Shown here: in pieces, positions 50,470 to 59,076 of the stretch | Position numbering within the stretch: position 1 is the stretch's first letter | Layout of the letters: every line of letters begins with the position of its first letter | Assembly (NCBI RefSeq): GCF_002563695.1 | Contig: NZ_PDJI01000004.1 | Coordinates: 1,116,001-1,180,000 of the forward strand | From: Georgenia soli | GTDB lineage: Bacteria; Actinomycetota; Actinomycetes; Actinomycetales; Actinomycetaceae | DNA: 64,000 nt | Direction of reading: 5' to 3' | Made by a program: the position numbers and the translations under genes | Notes under the pieces: generated by a model | Seen by the model: the letters and a program-made list of their open reading frames with translations, nothing else | Told to the model about the DNA's origin: nothing | The model's database searches: none

Positions 50470-52284
50470 GTGGCCGAACCATCGTCGGACCCGAGGGACC
50501 AGGAGTCGGCGAGGCGCGCCAACCCGCTGGAGGTGGCCCGCAAGACGTGGGGGGCGTGGCTGCGGCTCTCCCCGTTCTTCCGCAGCTCCCGGCTCGCCAT
50601 CGTGGTGCTCGCCGGCCTCTCCCTCGTGGCCGGGCTGGTCGAGTCCGGCCTCATCGCGCTCATCGCCACCGTCGCCGCCTCGTTGGCCACCGGCTCGCGG
50701 GACGTCCAGGCGGACCTGGGCCCGATCGCCCTGGACGCGCCCCTGCCCACCGTGCTCACCGTCGGCGTGGCGATGGCCGTGGTACGGGGCTGCCTGTCCA
50801 TCCTGCTCGCCTACATCCCCGCCCGGGTGGGGGCGCAGGCGATGGCCGACCTGCGGCGCAAGCTGTTCGACGCGTTCGTCGGCGCGGCGTGGGAGATCAA
50901 GGCGTCGGAGCGGGACGGCCAGTTCCAGTCGCTCATGAACGCGCACATCTCGATCGTGAGCCAGGCGATCATCACGCTCGGCAACGGCGTCTCGATCTTC
51001 GTCACCTTCGTGACGCTGGTGGTCTCGGCCTTCCTGCTGAACCTGCCGGCAGCCGTCGCCCTGGCGGTGGCGTCGCTCCTGCTCTTCGCGGGGCTGCGGC
51101 CGCTGGCGCGGCGGCTGCGGGACCAGGCCCGGAAGCTGAGCGCGGAGAACATCGAGTACTCCAAGGGCGTCCAGGAGGTCGTCCTGATGGCGGAGGAGAC
51201 GCAGGTGTTCGGCGCCTCCCCCACGTACCGTGAGACCTTCTACCGGCTCGTGGACCGGGTGCGGGCGCCGCTGCTACGCAGCCGGTTCCTGGCGGAGGCC
51301 GTGCCGGCGCTCTTCCAGAGCGTCGCGCTGCTGCTCCTGGTGCTGGCCCTGATCGTCATCTCGCTGATGGACGTGGGCAACCTGGCCTCGCTCGGCGCCG
51401 TGGTGCTGATCCTCATCCGGGCGCTGTCCTTCGGGCAGCAGGTGCAGTCCGTGGCGACGAGCATGGACGAGAAGATCCCCTTCATGGAGCGGCTGGCGGA
51501 CGCGCTGGGCCAGTACTCCGGCCACCCGCAGCAGGACGGCGACCAGGACCTGCCTCCTGTGCGCCGGCTGAGCCTGGTCTCCGTCGACTTCGCCTACCCC
51601 ACCGGCCCGCAGGTGCTCCACGACGTCACCTTCACCGTGGAGCGCGGCGAGACGATCGGGATCGCCGGGCCCTCGGGCTCCGGGAAGTCCTCGGTGGTGC
51701 AGATCCTGCTGCGGCTGCGGGACCCCAGCGACGGCGCCCTGCTCGTCAACGACGTCGACGCCCGCAGCTTCCGGCGCGACCAGTGGCAGCGGCGCATCGC
51801 GTACGTGCCGCAGACCGCGCAACTGGTGTGGGGCACGGTCGCGGACAACATCCGGTTCTACCGCCCCGAGCTGACCGACGCCCAGATCGTCGACGCCGCC
51901 CGCAAGGCCAACCTCCACGACGAGGTGATGTCGTGGCCCGAGGGGTACGACACGGTCGTCGGTCAGCGCGCCGCCGCCGTCTCCGGCGGTCAGCGGCAGC
52001 GGATCTGCCTGGCGCGCGCGCTGGCCGGCGACCCCGAGGTCCTCATCCTTGACGAGGCGACGAGTGCGCTGGACGTCCGCTCCGAGAACCTCGTCCACCA
52101 GTCGCTCGAGGCGCTGAAGGGCCGGATCACCCTGTTCATGGTGAGCCACCGGATCTCCGCCCTCGCCACGTGCGACCGGGTCATGGTCATCGAGAACGGG
52201 CGGCTCCAGGCGTTCGCGCCGCCGGCGGACCTGGCCGCCACGAACACCTTCTACCGCGACATCACGCGGGTGCCGGGGGTGTAG
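50470..52284 (+). CDS. ABC transporter, fused permease and ATPase
   Basis: A 604-residue half-transporter of the type I exporter class, possibly a lipid-linked oligosaccharide flippase of the PglK/MsbA kind, given its setting. The membrane domain has five or six helices (LAIVVLAGLSLVAGLVESGL onward). The ATPase has the A-loop VDFAYPTGPQVL, Walker A GPSGSGKSSVVQI, Q-loop YVPQTAQLVWGTV, signature VSGGQRQRICLARAL, Walker B VLILDEATSALD and H-loop MVSHRIS. The start is the GTG at 50470 with GGAGG upstream. It diverges from the 811-residue protein gene. The 217-base gap between them holds both promoters. Confidence 0.9.
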   Translation: MAEPSSDPRDQESARRANPLEVARKTWGAWLRLSPFFRSSRLAIVVLAGLSLVAGLVESGLIALIATVAASLATGSRDVQADLGPIALDAPLPTVLTVGVAMAVVRGCLSILLAYIPARVGAQAMADLRRKLFDAFVGAAWEIKASERDGQFQSLMNAHISIVSQAIITLGNGVSIFVTFVTLVVSAFLLNLPAAVALAVASLLLFAGLRPLARRLRDQARKLSAENIEYSKGVQEVVLMAEETQVFGASPTYRETFYRLVDRVRAPLLRSRFLAEAVPALFQSVALLLLVLALIVISLMDVGNLASLGAVVLILIRALSFGQQVQSVATSMDEKIPFMERLADALGQYSGHPQQDGDQDLPPVRRLSLVSVDFAYPTGPQVLHDVTFTVERGETIGIAGPSGSGKSSVVQILLRLRDPSDGALLVNDVDARSFRRDQWQRRIAYVPQTAQLVWGTVADNIRFYRPELTDAQIVDAARKANLHDEVMSWPEGYDTVVGQRAAAVSGGQRQRICLARALAGDPEVLILDEATSALDVRSENLVHQSLEALKGRITLFMVSHRISALATCDRVMVIENGRLQAFAPPADLAATNTFYRDITRVPGV

Positions 52285-52369
52285 CCCGCGGTGCGGTGTT
52301 CGCCGAAGGCACCGCGCTGACCGGACCACCGCGTTCAACGAGCAGCGCGGCGTTCACCGCGGCTCGCCG

Positions 52370-53353
52370 TCACCGGGGCAGCCGCCCCCGCAGCGCGAGC
52401 GTCTCGGTCAGGGCGGCCGCCGCCCACAGGGCGCCGTCGGCCGGGCGCAGGGCGAGAGCACCGCGCAGGTACTCCCGCGCCTGGGCGTACTGCCCGAGCC
52501 GCCGGTAGGCGCCGGCGATGGTGCGGTAGTGCTCGGCCAGGACGGCGGGCCGGGCGCCCAGGAGGTCGCGGTTCTTGCCCACCACGCGGATCGTGGAGCG
52601 CAGACGCCGCTGGACGTCGTGGGTGAGGCTGTTATGGGAGAAGCGCTGGAGCACGAGCGGCTCGTCGACGAAGGCCCAGGGGCCCAGGCGCGCCAGCCGG
52701 ATGGCGAGGTCCCAGTCGACGAGGGACCGCAGCTCCTCGTCGAAGCCCCCGACACGCAGCAGCAGGTCGCGGCGGGCGATCATCGTCTGCGTGCTGATCA
52801 CGCTCGTGCGCAGCAGCGTCGGCAGGATCTCCCCGTCCAGGTGGCCCAGGCGCGACTCGGGGACGTACTGCACGCGCATGCGGGCGCCGTCCTCCGACTG
52901 CAGGCCGCCCAGGACGAGCATGCCGCAGTACGAGCCGACGTAGGCAGGTGAAGCGTGATGGCCGTCGTCCGCGGCCCCGCAGGGCGCGAGACGTGCCAGC
53001 TGCTTCTCGAGCTTGGTGGGGAGCCACTCGTCGTCGCTGTCCTGGAACGCGACCCACTCGCCGGTCGACTCCGCGATGCCTCGGTTGCGCGCGGCGCTCA
53101 CCCCCGCGTTCGTCGAGCTGGTCAGCACCCGCACGCGCGGGTCCTCGATCGACCGCACCCGGGCGACGGTGTCGTCTGTCGAGCCGTCGTCGACCACCAC
53201 GACCTCGAGGTCCGTGAACGTCTGCCGCAGCACGCTCGCGACCGCCTGCTCGATCGTGGCGGCCCGGTTGTAGCTCGCGATGACGACCGAGACCGCCGGC
53301 CTGGCCCCACCTCCGGCGGACGTCGCGCCGTCGGAACCTGCCGGTCGGGACAT
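52370..53353 (-). CDS. Glycosyltransferase family 2 protein
   Basis: A 327-residue GT2 enzyme. It starts [20 protein letters not shown] and has [18 protein letters not shown], the DxD region [20 protein letters not shown] and the acceptor-side block [20 protein letters not shown]. The C-terminal 70 residues form a TPR-like helical tail ([20 protein letters not shown]) often seen in actinobacterial members. The ATG follows GGAGG. It is transcribed leftward from a repeat-filled divergent control region. Confidence 0.92.
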   Translation of the reverse strand: MSRPAGSDGATSAGGGARPAVSVVIASYNRAATIEQAVASVLRQTFTDLEVVVVDDGSTDDTVARVRSIEDPRVRVLTSSTNAGVSAARNRGIAESTGEWVAFQDSDDEWLPTKLEKQLARLAPCGAADDGHHASPAYVGSYCGMLVLGGLQSEDGARMRVQYVPESRLGHLDGEILPTLLRTSVISTQTMIARRDLLLRVGGFDEELRSLVDWDLAIRLARLGPWAFVDEPLVLQRFSHNSLTHDVQRRLRSTIRVVGKNRDLLGARPAVLAEHYRTIAGAYRRLGQYAQAREYLRGALALRPADGALWAAAALTETLALRGRLPR

Positions 53354-53460
53354 CGGGGCCCTCCAGGTCGCAGCTCGTGGGACAGCGGCTCGGTCGGCGG
53401 TGGCCGAGCTCGGGCCTCATGATCCCGCGGGGGACCGTCCCGTCGACCGGTTTCGCCGAG

Positions 53461-53602
53461 GAGAACGCCGTGACTTCCCTCGCGAGGATGAGTACGCCCT
53501 CACTTCACTCGTGCCGACGAGAACGCCCTCACTTCGCTTGTGGGGACGAGAACGCCCTAAGTGCGCGATGACCGGCGCAAACGCGCACTTAGGGCGTTCT
53601 CG
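53461..53602. repeat. 29-bp tandem repeat array ending in a 21-bp perfect palindrome
   Basis: Related units start at 53461, 53490, 53519 and 53548, exactly 29 bases apart, each opening GAG-[AT]-ACGCC. The last unit (53547-53567) is followed after 14 bases by its perfect inverse (53582-53602), forming a 21-bp stem. The array fills most of the 313-base divergent gap between two GT2 genes, so it could affect both promoters. Confidence 0.92.
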
Positions 53603-53653
53603 CCGGGCCTGCTGTGCACACGCCAATCCGGCCACGCACCGGCGGTTCATCCG

Positions 53654-53659
53654 TACGCT
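53654..53659 (+). promoter_or_regulatory. Leaderless -10 box (TACGCT) of the GT2 gene at 53667
   Basis: TACGCT ends seven bases before the ATG at 53667 and no ribosome binding site is present. Hexamer and spacing are the same as at the LuxR gene (26624). Confidence 0.5.
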
Positions 53660-53666
53660 CGGCGAG

Positions 53667-54530
53667 ATGGACGAGGTGCGTGCCAGCGTCGTCATCCCCG
53701 CCCTGAACGCGGCGGCGACGATCGGGACCCAGCTGCGGGCCCTCAGCGCGCAGACGTACGACGCCCCCTGGGAGGTCGTCGTCGTCGACAACGGTTCGAC
53801 GGACACCACCGTCGAGGTCTGCGAGCAGTTCGCCGCCGAGATCCCCCGGCTCCGGGTGATCCGCTGCGAGCGCCCCGGGACCAGCGCCGCGCGGAACGCG
53901 GGCGCGGCCGCCGCGTCGTCGGACCTCCTGCTGTTCTGCGACGCCGACGACGAGGCGGGGCCGGGCTGGGTCGGCGCCATGTGCGCGGCGCTGGAGCGCG
54001 CCGACGCGGCGGGCGGAGCGATCGAGAGCGAGCGGCTCAACCCTGGCCGCGCGTCCTACCTGCCCCGCCACCCCGACCATCTCCCCGTCTCCGCCGGGTT
54101 CCTGCCACGTGCGATCAGCGCGAACCTCGGCGTGCGGAGGTCGGCGTTCGAGGACGTCGGCGGGTTCGACGAGACCTTCACCTACGCCTCCGACGACACC
54201 GACCTCTGCTGGCGGCTGCAGCTCGCCGGGCACTCCCTGACGTACGCGCCGGCGGCGGTGGTCCACTACCGGTACCGGGACACGAGGTCCGCCGTCGCCA
54301 GGAAGGCGTACCGGCTCGGCCGGGCGCGCGCCCGCCTGTTCCGCGAGTACCGCGAGCGCGGCATGCCGCGCCCGCGGACGGTCGGCGTCGGGCTGCGCTG
54401 GACGCGCCTCGCCGTCGCGCTCCCGCTGGTCCCCGTGCTGCCGAAGGTGCGCTGGTGGTGGCTGGAGAACGCGTCCGCGGCCGCCGGGCAGGTGGCCGGC
54501 AGCCTGCGGTACCGGGTCTGGTACCTGTGA
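53667..54530 (+). CDS. Glycosyltransferase family 2 protein
   Basis: A 287-residue GT2 enzyme. Key segments are ASVVIPALNAAATIGTQLRA, VVVVDNGSTDTTVEVCEQ, the DxD in LLLFCDADDEAGPGWVGAM and the acceptor-side block FEDVGGFDETFTYASDDTDLC followed by WRLQLAGHSL, shortened here for length to GGFDETF and DDTDLCWRLQ. The C-terminal part is amphipathic with a Trp-rich stretch (VRWWWLENAS). The ATG at 53667 starts the domain exactly and looks leaderless. A longer frame reaching back to 53280 crosses the repeat array and is not coding. Confidence 0.9.
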   Translation: MDEVRASVVIPALNAAATIGTQLRALSAQTYDAPWEVVVVDNGSTDTTVEVCEQFAAEIPRLRVIRCERPGTSAARNAGAAAASSDLLLFCDADDEAGPGWVGAMCAALERADAAGGAIESERLNPGRASYLPRHPDHLPVSAGFLPRAISANLGVRRSAFEDVGGFDETFTYASDDTDLCWRLQLAGHSLTYAPAAVVHYRYRDTRSAVARKAYRLGRARARLFREYRERGMPRPRTVGVGLRWTRLAVALPLVPVLPKVRWWWLENASAAAGQVAGSLRYRVWYL

Positions 54531-54589
54531 GCCTCGCTCGACGGGGACACGCGCCGACCCCCTGATCTGAGGTCTCAATCCGGACACAA

Positions 54590-54603
54590 CGCGGCATGCC
54601 GCG
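54590..54603. promoter_or_regulatory. 14-bp perfect palindrome upstream of the wzz-like operon
   Basis: CGCGGCATGCCGCG lies about 80 bases before the ATG at 54684. Candidate -10 boxes TACGGT (54607-54612) and GATAAA (54625-54630) follow. The LuxR promoter carries the closely related CGGCATGCCGCG at 26599-26610. Confidence 0.4.
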
Positions 54604-54683
54604 GAGTACGGTCGGCGAGCGAGTGATAAAGGCATCTGCTCGACCGTCCGCGCCACACATCTGCGCGCAGGAGAGAGAATCAC

Positions 54684-55838
54684 ATGGATCTGTTCAGCAT
54701 CCTCGGCGCCTCACTGCGACGCTGGTACGTCACGGTCCTCGTCGTCGCGGTCACGGGTCTGCTGGCGTTCCAGTCGTACAAGGCCGTCGAGCCCGTGTAC
54801 ACGGGGATGGTCTCGCTGGTGGTCCTGCCCAGCCTCGAGCAGACCCTCGCGGCCTCCGCGGACCCCGAGGACGAGCTCGCCCAGGACAAGAACCCCTACG
54901 CCGGGCAGGGCGGGTCACAGTTCGCGGTCGCGGTCCTCAAGCGCAACATCAACAGCACGGCCTTCCGGGAGCGGCTGGACCTGGAGAAGAACGAGACGAT
55001 CCTGGCCGAGACGGCGAACTCCCAGCCGATCCTGGAGATCACGGCCTCCGCCAACACGCCGGCGGACGTCCGCAGACTGCTCGATCTCGTCACGGCCGAG
55101 GCCTCCGTGGTTCTCAACGAGTTCCAGGAGACCGCCGGCGCCCCCGTGGAGACGCGCTACCGGACGGCGCCCGCCGTGCCGCCGGGCACCGTCGAGGACG
55201 TCACGCCCAGCCGCCTGCGTGTCGCCGGCGCGATCGCCGTGATGGGCTGCGCCGTGGCCGCCGGGCTGGCGACCACGCTCGACCTGCTGCTCGCCCGGCG
55301 GAAGGCGCGCCGCCAGGGGGCCGCGGCGCCCGCAGCGCCTGACGACGCCGGCGGCTCCGCCGTCGTCGCGGAGGCCGCCGCACCGGCACCGGCCGCCACC
55401 CGGGCTGCGCGACGCGCCGCTCCGGCCGGTGCCGCGCCGACGAGCCCGCCCGACGGCGCCGCAGCGGTCACGCGCACCACGCGGAGCGCCCCGGCCAACG
55501 GCACCACCCGGCCCATCGTCGTCGCCGGCCGCGCGGCACGGCGAGGTCAGGGCGACAGCGGCACGGCCGCGGTCCGGGACGAGCCGGTGCGCGTGCGCTC
55601 CGGCGCCGACCCCTCCGCCGTCGCCCGGCCGACGGCCGCCACGCCCGCGACGCCCGGCACCCCACTGACGCCCGCGACACCGGGCGAGCCGGCCGCGCAC
55701 GCGTCGGGCAACGGGCGCACCGACAGGCAGGGACGGGCCGTGCCCGTGGCCGGTGACCGACGCTGGGCGTCCGGCGCCGCACCGACCAACGGAGCACGCG
55801 GCGTCCCCGAGGAAGCGGCCCTCGTCCCGGAGCCCTGA
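54684..55838 (+). CDS. Wzz-like chain-length determinant protein
   Basis: A 384-residue membrane protein of the Wzz/capsular chain-length regulator type. Helix 1 covers about 14-33 (YVTVLVVAVTGLLAFQSY), the extracytoplasmic part about 35-170 (EPVYTGMVSLVVLP, then ADVRRLLDLVTAEASVVLNE), and helix 2 about 180-200 (RVAGAIAVMGCAVAAGLATT). The remaining 180 residues are a cytoplasmic low-complexity Ala/Pro/Thr/Arg tail without kinase motifs. The ATG follows CAGGAGAG. It heads a tight operon with the polymerase, a glycosyltransferase and a deacetylase; its stop overlaps the next start by one base. Confidence 0.85.
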   Translation: MDLFSILGASLRRWYVTVLVVAVTGLLAFQSYKAVEPVYTGMVSLVVLPSLEQTLAASADPEDELAQDKNPYAGQGGSQFAVAVLKRNINSTAFRERLDLEKNETILAETANSQPILEITASANTPADVRRLLDLVTAEASVVLNEFQETAGAPVETRYRTAPAVPPGTVEDVTPSRLRVAGAIAVMGCAVAAGLATTLDLLLARRKARRQGAAAPAAPDDAGGSAVVAEAAAPAPAATRAARRAAPAGAAPTSPPDGAAAVTRTTRSAPANGTTRPIVVAGRAARRGQGDSGTAAVRDEPVRVRSGADPSAVARPTAATPATPGTPLTPATPGEPAAHASGNGRTDRQGRAVPVAGDRRWASGAAPTNGARGVPEEAALVPEP

Positions 55839-57274
55839 TGGGCGCCCTGGCACCGACGCTCCCGGGACGGCGTCCGCCCGGCCCGTGGGCCGCGGTCCTG
55901 GCGCTGCCGCTGGTCGCTTTCGTCATCCCGTCGAGCCTCGTGATCGCCGGCCCGCTGCACTCGAACGGCTGGCCCGGGCGGCTCCTGGTCTTCTGGATCG
56001 CGGGGGCGTTCGCGCTGGGCTGGATCGTCCGGCAGCGACCGCGGCGTACGTCGCCGGCCGAGGTCGGCTGCTGGCTGCTGCTGCTCGGGCTGACGTTCTC
56101 CCTCGCCGCGGCAGGTCTGCGCACGCTGAGCGACGTCGAGGCGGCCGGGGTCCTGCGTTACGCGCTCGTGCTCTTCCCCCTCGTGGTGCTGGCGATCGGC
56201 GTCGCCTCCAGCGCCTCGCCGCGGCTGTGCGACGCGCTGCTGCTGGGCATCTTCGTGGGCGCGGTCTTCAGCTCGTTCATCGCGGTCGCCCAGTTCGTCG
56301 TGCCGTTCAGCTGGGAGGAGCTGCTGCAGCTCCCGGGTCTGGACGCGCGCGGCAACCACGACGAGCTGACGCGCGGTGACTTCTTCCGGGTCCAGGGCAC
56401 CACCGTGCACCCGATCGAGTTCGGCGTGATCGCCGGGGCCGCGGTGCCGCTCGGCCTCCACCTCGCCCGGTACGTTCCCTCCAGGCTGGGCCGCCAGCTC
56501 GCCACCCTCAGCACCCTCGGGGTGATCGGGTCCATCCCCCTGTCGATCTCACGTTCCGGCGTCCTCGTGCTGATGCTCGCGGTGGCGGCCTACGCGGTCG
56601 TGCTCAGCCCGCGGCAGCGGGCCACCGCCCTCGTCCTCGGCATGGCGGGGCTGCTGCTGTTCCGTGCCGCGATCCCGGGGCTCCTGGGCACGGTGCTCGG
56701 CGCCTTCACGGACGCGGAGACCGACACGAGCATCAGCTCGCGGACCGACGGCATCGCCGCGGTGACGGGCATGATCGAGAAACAGCCGATCCTCGGCTAC
56801 GGGCTCGGCACGTTCCGCCCCGAGGAGTACATCTTTCTCGACAACCAGTACCTCATGTCGTTGGTCGAGGGCGGGCTGGTGCTGGTGGCCGGCATCCTCG
56901 CGTGGGTCTTCCTCGCCCTCGCCAGCGCCCGTGGCGCCGCCCGGCGTGGCGACGCGGTGGCGGCCTCACGCGCCCAGGCGGTCTTCGCCGGGATCCTGGC
57001 GATCGCTGCCTCCGGCGCCTTCTTCGACCTGTTCAGCTTCGCCCAGGTCACCGTGATGCTCTTCCTCCTTGTCGGGGTGGCGGGTGCGCTCTGGCACGAC
57101 GGCGTCGCGACCGGCAGGCCCCTGCCCTCGCCGATCGCCCGCTTCCGTGCCGGGGCGGCGGGCCTCGGGAAGCCGGTGGTCGCGGCCGGCGTCGCGACGC
57201 CCGCGGCCGTCACGCCCGGCGCCGCGGGAGCGGCCGGCGAGGTCAGTGCGCTCGGCGCAGGAAGGACGACGTGA
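55838..57274 (+). CDS. Wzy-like polymerase / O-antigen ligase family protein
   Basis: A 478-residue polytopic protein of the O-antigen ligase/polymerase family, the second in the window. About ten to twelve helices are seen. The extracytoplasmic loop region shows TVHPIEFGVIAGAAVPLGLH, then SIPLSISRSGVLVLMLAVAA and SRTDGIAAVTGMIEKQPILG followed by YGLGTF, matching the family pattern SRSG ... R ... GxG. Start and upstream stop share one base (TGATG). The C-terminus is Ala/Gly-rich. It probably polymerises units made by the adjoining glycosyltransferases. Confidence 0.88.
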   Translation: MGALAPTLPGRRPPGPWAAVLALPLVAFVIPSSLVIAGPLHSNGWPGRLLVFWIAGAFALGWIVRQRPRRTSPAEVGCWLLLLGLTFSLAAAGLRTLSDVEAAGVLRYALVLFPLVVLAIGVASSASPRLCDALLLGIFVGAVFSSFIAVAQFVVPFSWEELLQLPGLDARGNHDELTRGDFFRVQGTTVHPIEFGVIAGAAVPLGLHLARYVPSRLGRQLATLSTLGVIGSIPLSISRSGVLVLMLAVAAYAVVLSPRQRATALVLGMAGLLLFRAAIPGLLGTVLGAFTDAETDTSISSRTDGIAAVTGMIEKQPILGYGLGTFRPEEYIFLDNQYLMSLVEGGLVLVAGILAWVFLALASARGAARRGDAVAASRAQAVFAGILAIAASGAFFDLFSFAQVTVMLFLLVGVAGALWHDGVATGRPLPSPIARFRAGAAGLGKPVVAAGVATPAAVTPGAAGAAGEVSALGAGRTT

Positions 57275-58227
57275 CGATGTCGGCACCTCCCCCACCGATG
57301 TCCTCAGCTCCCCGACCGACCGCGAGCGTGGTCATCGCGGCGCACGACGAGGAGCACGTCATCGGACGGTGCCTGCGCGCGCTGCTCACGGGCGCGACGC
57401 CCGGAGAGCTCGAGATCACGGTGGTCGCCAACGGCTGCACCGACCGCACCGCTCAGGTGGCCGCCGGTCATCCCGGCGTGCGGGTGGTGGAGATCCGGGA
57501 GGCGAACAAGTCCAGGGCGCTCAACGTCGGCGACCGGGCTACCACCGCCTTCCCGCGCGTGTATCTGGACGCCGATCTCGAGGCGAGCCCCGACATGGTC
57601 CGTGAGCTCTGCCGGGCGCTGCGGCAGGCGCCGAGTGACGAGACCCGAACACCGGAGCAGGTGACGGACGACGGCGCCCTGCCGCTCGCCGTCGCCCCTC
57701 GCCGCGCCGTGGACACCCGGGGGCGCCCGTGGCCGGTCCGCGCCTACTACGCCGTGAACACTCGGCTGCCCACGTTCGAGGGCAGTCTCTTCGGCCGCGG
57801 CATGTTCGCCCTGTCCGAGCAGGGGCGCGCCCGGTTCGGGGAATTCCCGGACCTCGTCTCCGACGACATGTTCGTCGACGCCCAGTTCGCCCGGCACGAG
57901 AAGCGGCAGGTCGACTCCGTGGTCATGGTCGTCCCGGCGCCGCTGCGCACCCGCGACCTCACGCGCCGGCTCGTGCGGGTCTGGTCCGGCGCCCGGCAGC
58001 TGCGCGACGCCGCCGGCACCGGCGAGGTGACCGGCGAGGTGCGGGGCTCGGACCGGTGGGCCTGGCTGCGCGACGTCGTCGTCCCCGAGCCCCGGCTCGT
58101 GCCGGCGGGCATCGTCTACGTGCTGCTGACCCTCGGTGCCGGGGCGCTCGCGCGCGTGCGCGCGGGTCAGGTGTGGGAGCGCGACGAGTCCACCCGCGCG
58201 GCCGGTGCTGCGGCGGGCAGCCGGTGA
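57271..58227 (+). CDS. Glycosyltransferase family 2 protein
   Basis: A 318-residue GT2 enzyme. Landmarks are ASVVIAAHDEEHVIGRCLRA, ITVVANGCTDRTAQVAAG, VVEIREANKSRALNVGDRA and the DxD in VYLDADLEASPDMV. A C-terminal helix (GIVYVLLTLGAGALARV) may tether it to the membrane. The start is the GTG at 57271, which overlaps the polymerase stop (GTGA) with AAGGA upstream; the ATG at 57277 is equally possible. It overlaps the deacetylase start by four bases. Confidence 0.9.
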   Translation: MTMSAPPPPMSSAPRPTASVVIAAHDEEHVIGRCLRALLTGATPGELEITVVANGCTDRTAQVAAGHPGVRVVEIREANKSRALNVGDRATTAFPRVYLDADLEASPDMVRELCRALRQAPSDETRTPEQVTDDGALPLAVAPRRAVDTRGRPWPVRAYYAVNTRLPTFEGSLFGRGMFALSEQGRARFGEFPDLVSDDMFVDAQFARHEKRQVDSVVMVVPAPLRTRDLTRRLVRVWSGARQLRDAAGTGEVTGEVRGSDRWAWLRDVVVPEPRLVPAGIVYVLLTLGAGALARVRAGQVWERDESTRAAGAAAGSR

Positions 58228-58910
58228 GCGCGAGGGCGCCCGTGGCCGACGGGACGGTGCTGAACGTCTGCTTCCACGGGATCGGCACGCCGCGTCGCGA
58301 GCTCGAGGACGGGGAGGCGCGGTACTGGGTCACGACCCAGCGGTACCTGCGCATCCTCGACGAGCTCGCGACCTGGCCCGAGGTCCGCCTCAGCTTCGAC
58401 GACGGCAACGCCTCCGACGTCGACCACGGCCTGGAGCCGCTGGTGGAGCGCGGCCTGACCGCGACGTTCTTCCTGGTCGCCGCCCGCCTCGGCACCCCGG
58501 GCAGCCTGACCGACGACGACGTCCGCGCGCTGCTCGCGCGCGGCATGCGGATCGGCACGCACGGCATGGACCACCGCAGCTGGCGCGGGATGGACGACGG
58601 CGCACGCCGGCGCGAGCTCGTCGACGCGCGCGAGCACCTCGCGCGCCTGTCCGGCACCGCCGTGGACGAGGCGGCGCTGCCGCGCGGGGAGTACGACCGC
58701 AGGGTGCTGGCGAGCCTGCGGTCGCTCGGGTACGCCGCCGTGCACACGAGCGACCGTCGCCCGGCGCGGCGCGGCGCGTGGCTGCAGCCGCGCTTCAGCG
58801 TCCGGGCGACCGACACGCCGGCCTCGCTGCGCGCGGAGGTGCTGGCCGCCCCGTCGCTGGGGCGCCGTTTGGAGCGGTCCGTCAAGGGAGCTGTCAAGCG
58901 TCTGCGGTGA
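58224..58910 (+). CDS. Polysaccharide deacetylase (NodB-like)
   Basis: A 228-residue carbohydrate esterase 4-type domain that would remove N-acetyl groups from the growing or finished polysaccharide. NodB motif 1 reads RLSFDDGNASD with the catalytic Asp pair, motif 2 IGTHGMDHRSW with the metal His pair, and motif 3 the ALPRGEYDRRVL region, where the usual PYG is PRG. There is no signal peptide, so it may act in the cytoplasm on lipid-linked or nucleotide sugars. The GTG start overlaps the glycosyltransferase stop (GTGA). It is the last gene of the wzz-wzy operon. Confidence 0.87.
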   Translation: MSARAPVADGTVLNVCFHGIGTPRRELEDGEARYWVTTQRYLRILDELATWPEVRLSFDDGNASDVDHGLEPLVERGLTATFFLVAARLGTPGSLTDDDVRALLARGMRIGTHGMDHRSWRGMDDGARRRELVDAREHLARLSGTAVDEAALPRGEYDRRVLASLRSLGYAAVHTSDRRPARRGAWLQPRFSVRATDTPASLRAEVLAAPSLGRRLERSVKGAVKRLR

Positions 58911-58950
58911 GCGGCCGGGGCACGTGCTGCCTCGTGGGCGTGCCCCGCAC

Positions 58951-59054
58951 TGCCGTCCCCGGGGCTACCGTCCCCCGGGCTGCCGTCCCCGGGCTACCGT
59001 CCCCCGGGCTGCCGTCCGCGGGGCTGCCGTCCCCCGGGCTGCCGTCCACCGGCC
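58951..59054. repeat. Minisatellite of seven 15-bp units
   Basis: Units start at 58951, 58966, 58981, 58995, 59010, 59025 and 59040, with consensus T-[GA]-CCGTCCCCCGGGC and one base missing in the third. TG- and TA-initiated units alternate in the first four. The array lies between the convergent deacetylase and GT2 genes. A minus-strand 60-codon frame across it (rich in Gly-Ser-Pro) is an effect of the repeat. Confidence 0.92.
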
Positions 59055-59076
59055 CGCCGCCCTCGGGCGGCGGCAC

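Noticed and set aside
53461..53602. CRISPR-like array (29-bp periodicity)
   Set aside because: The 29-base units are contiguous tandem copies with no unique spacers, and there are no cas genes in the window.
58894..59076. 60-codon Gly-Ser-Pro-rich frame on the minus strand
   Set aside because: It is generated by the 15-bp tandem repeat and has no ribosome binding site or conserved sequence.
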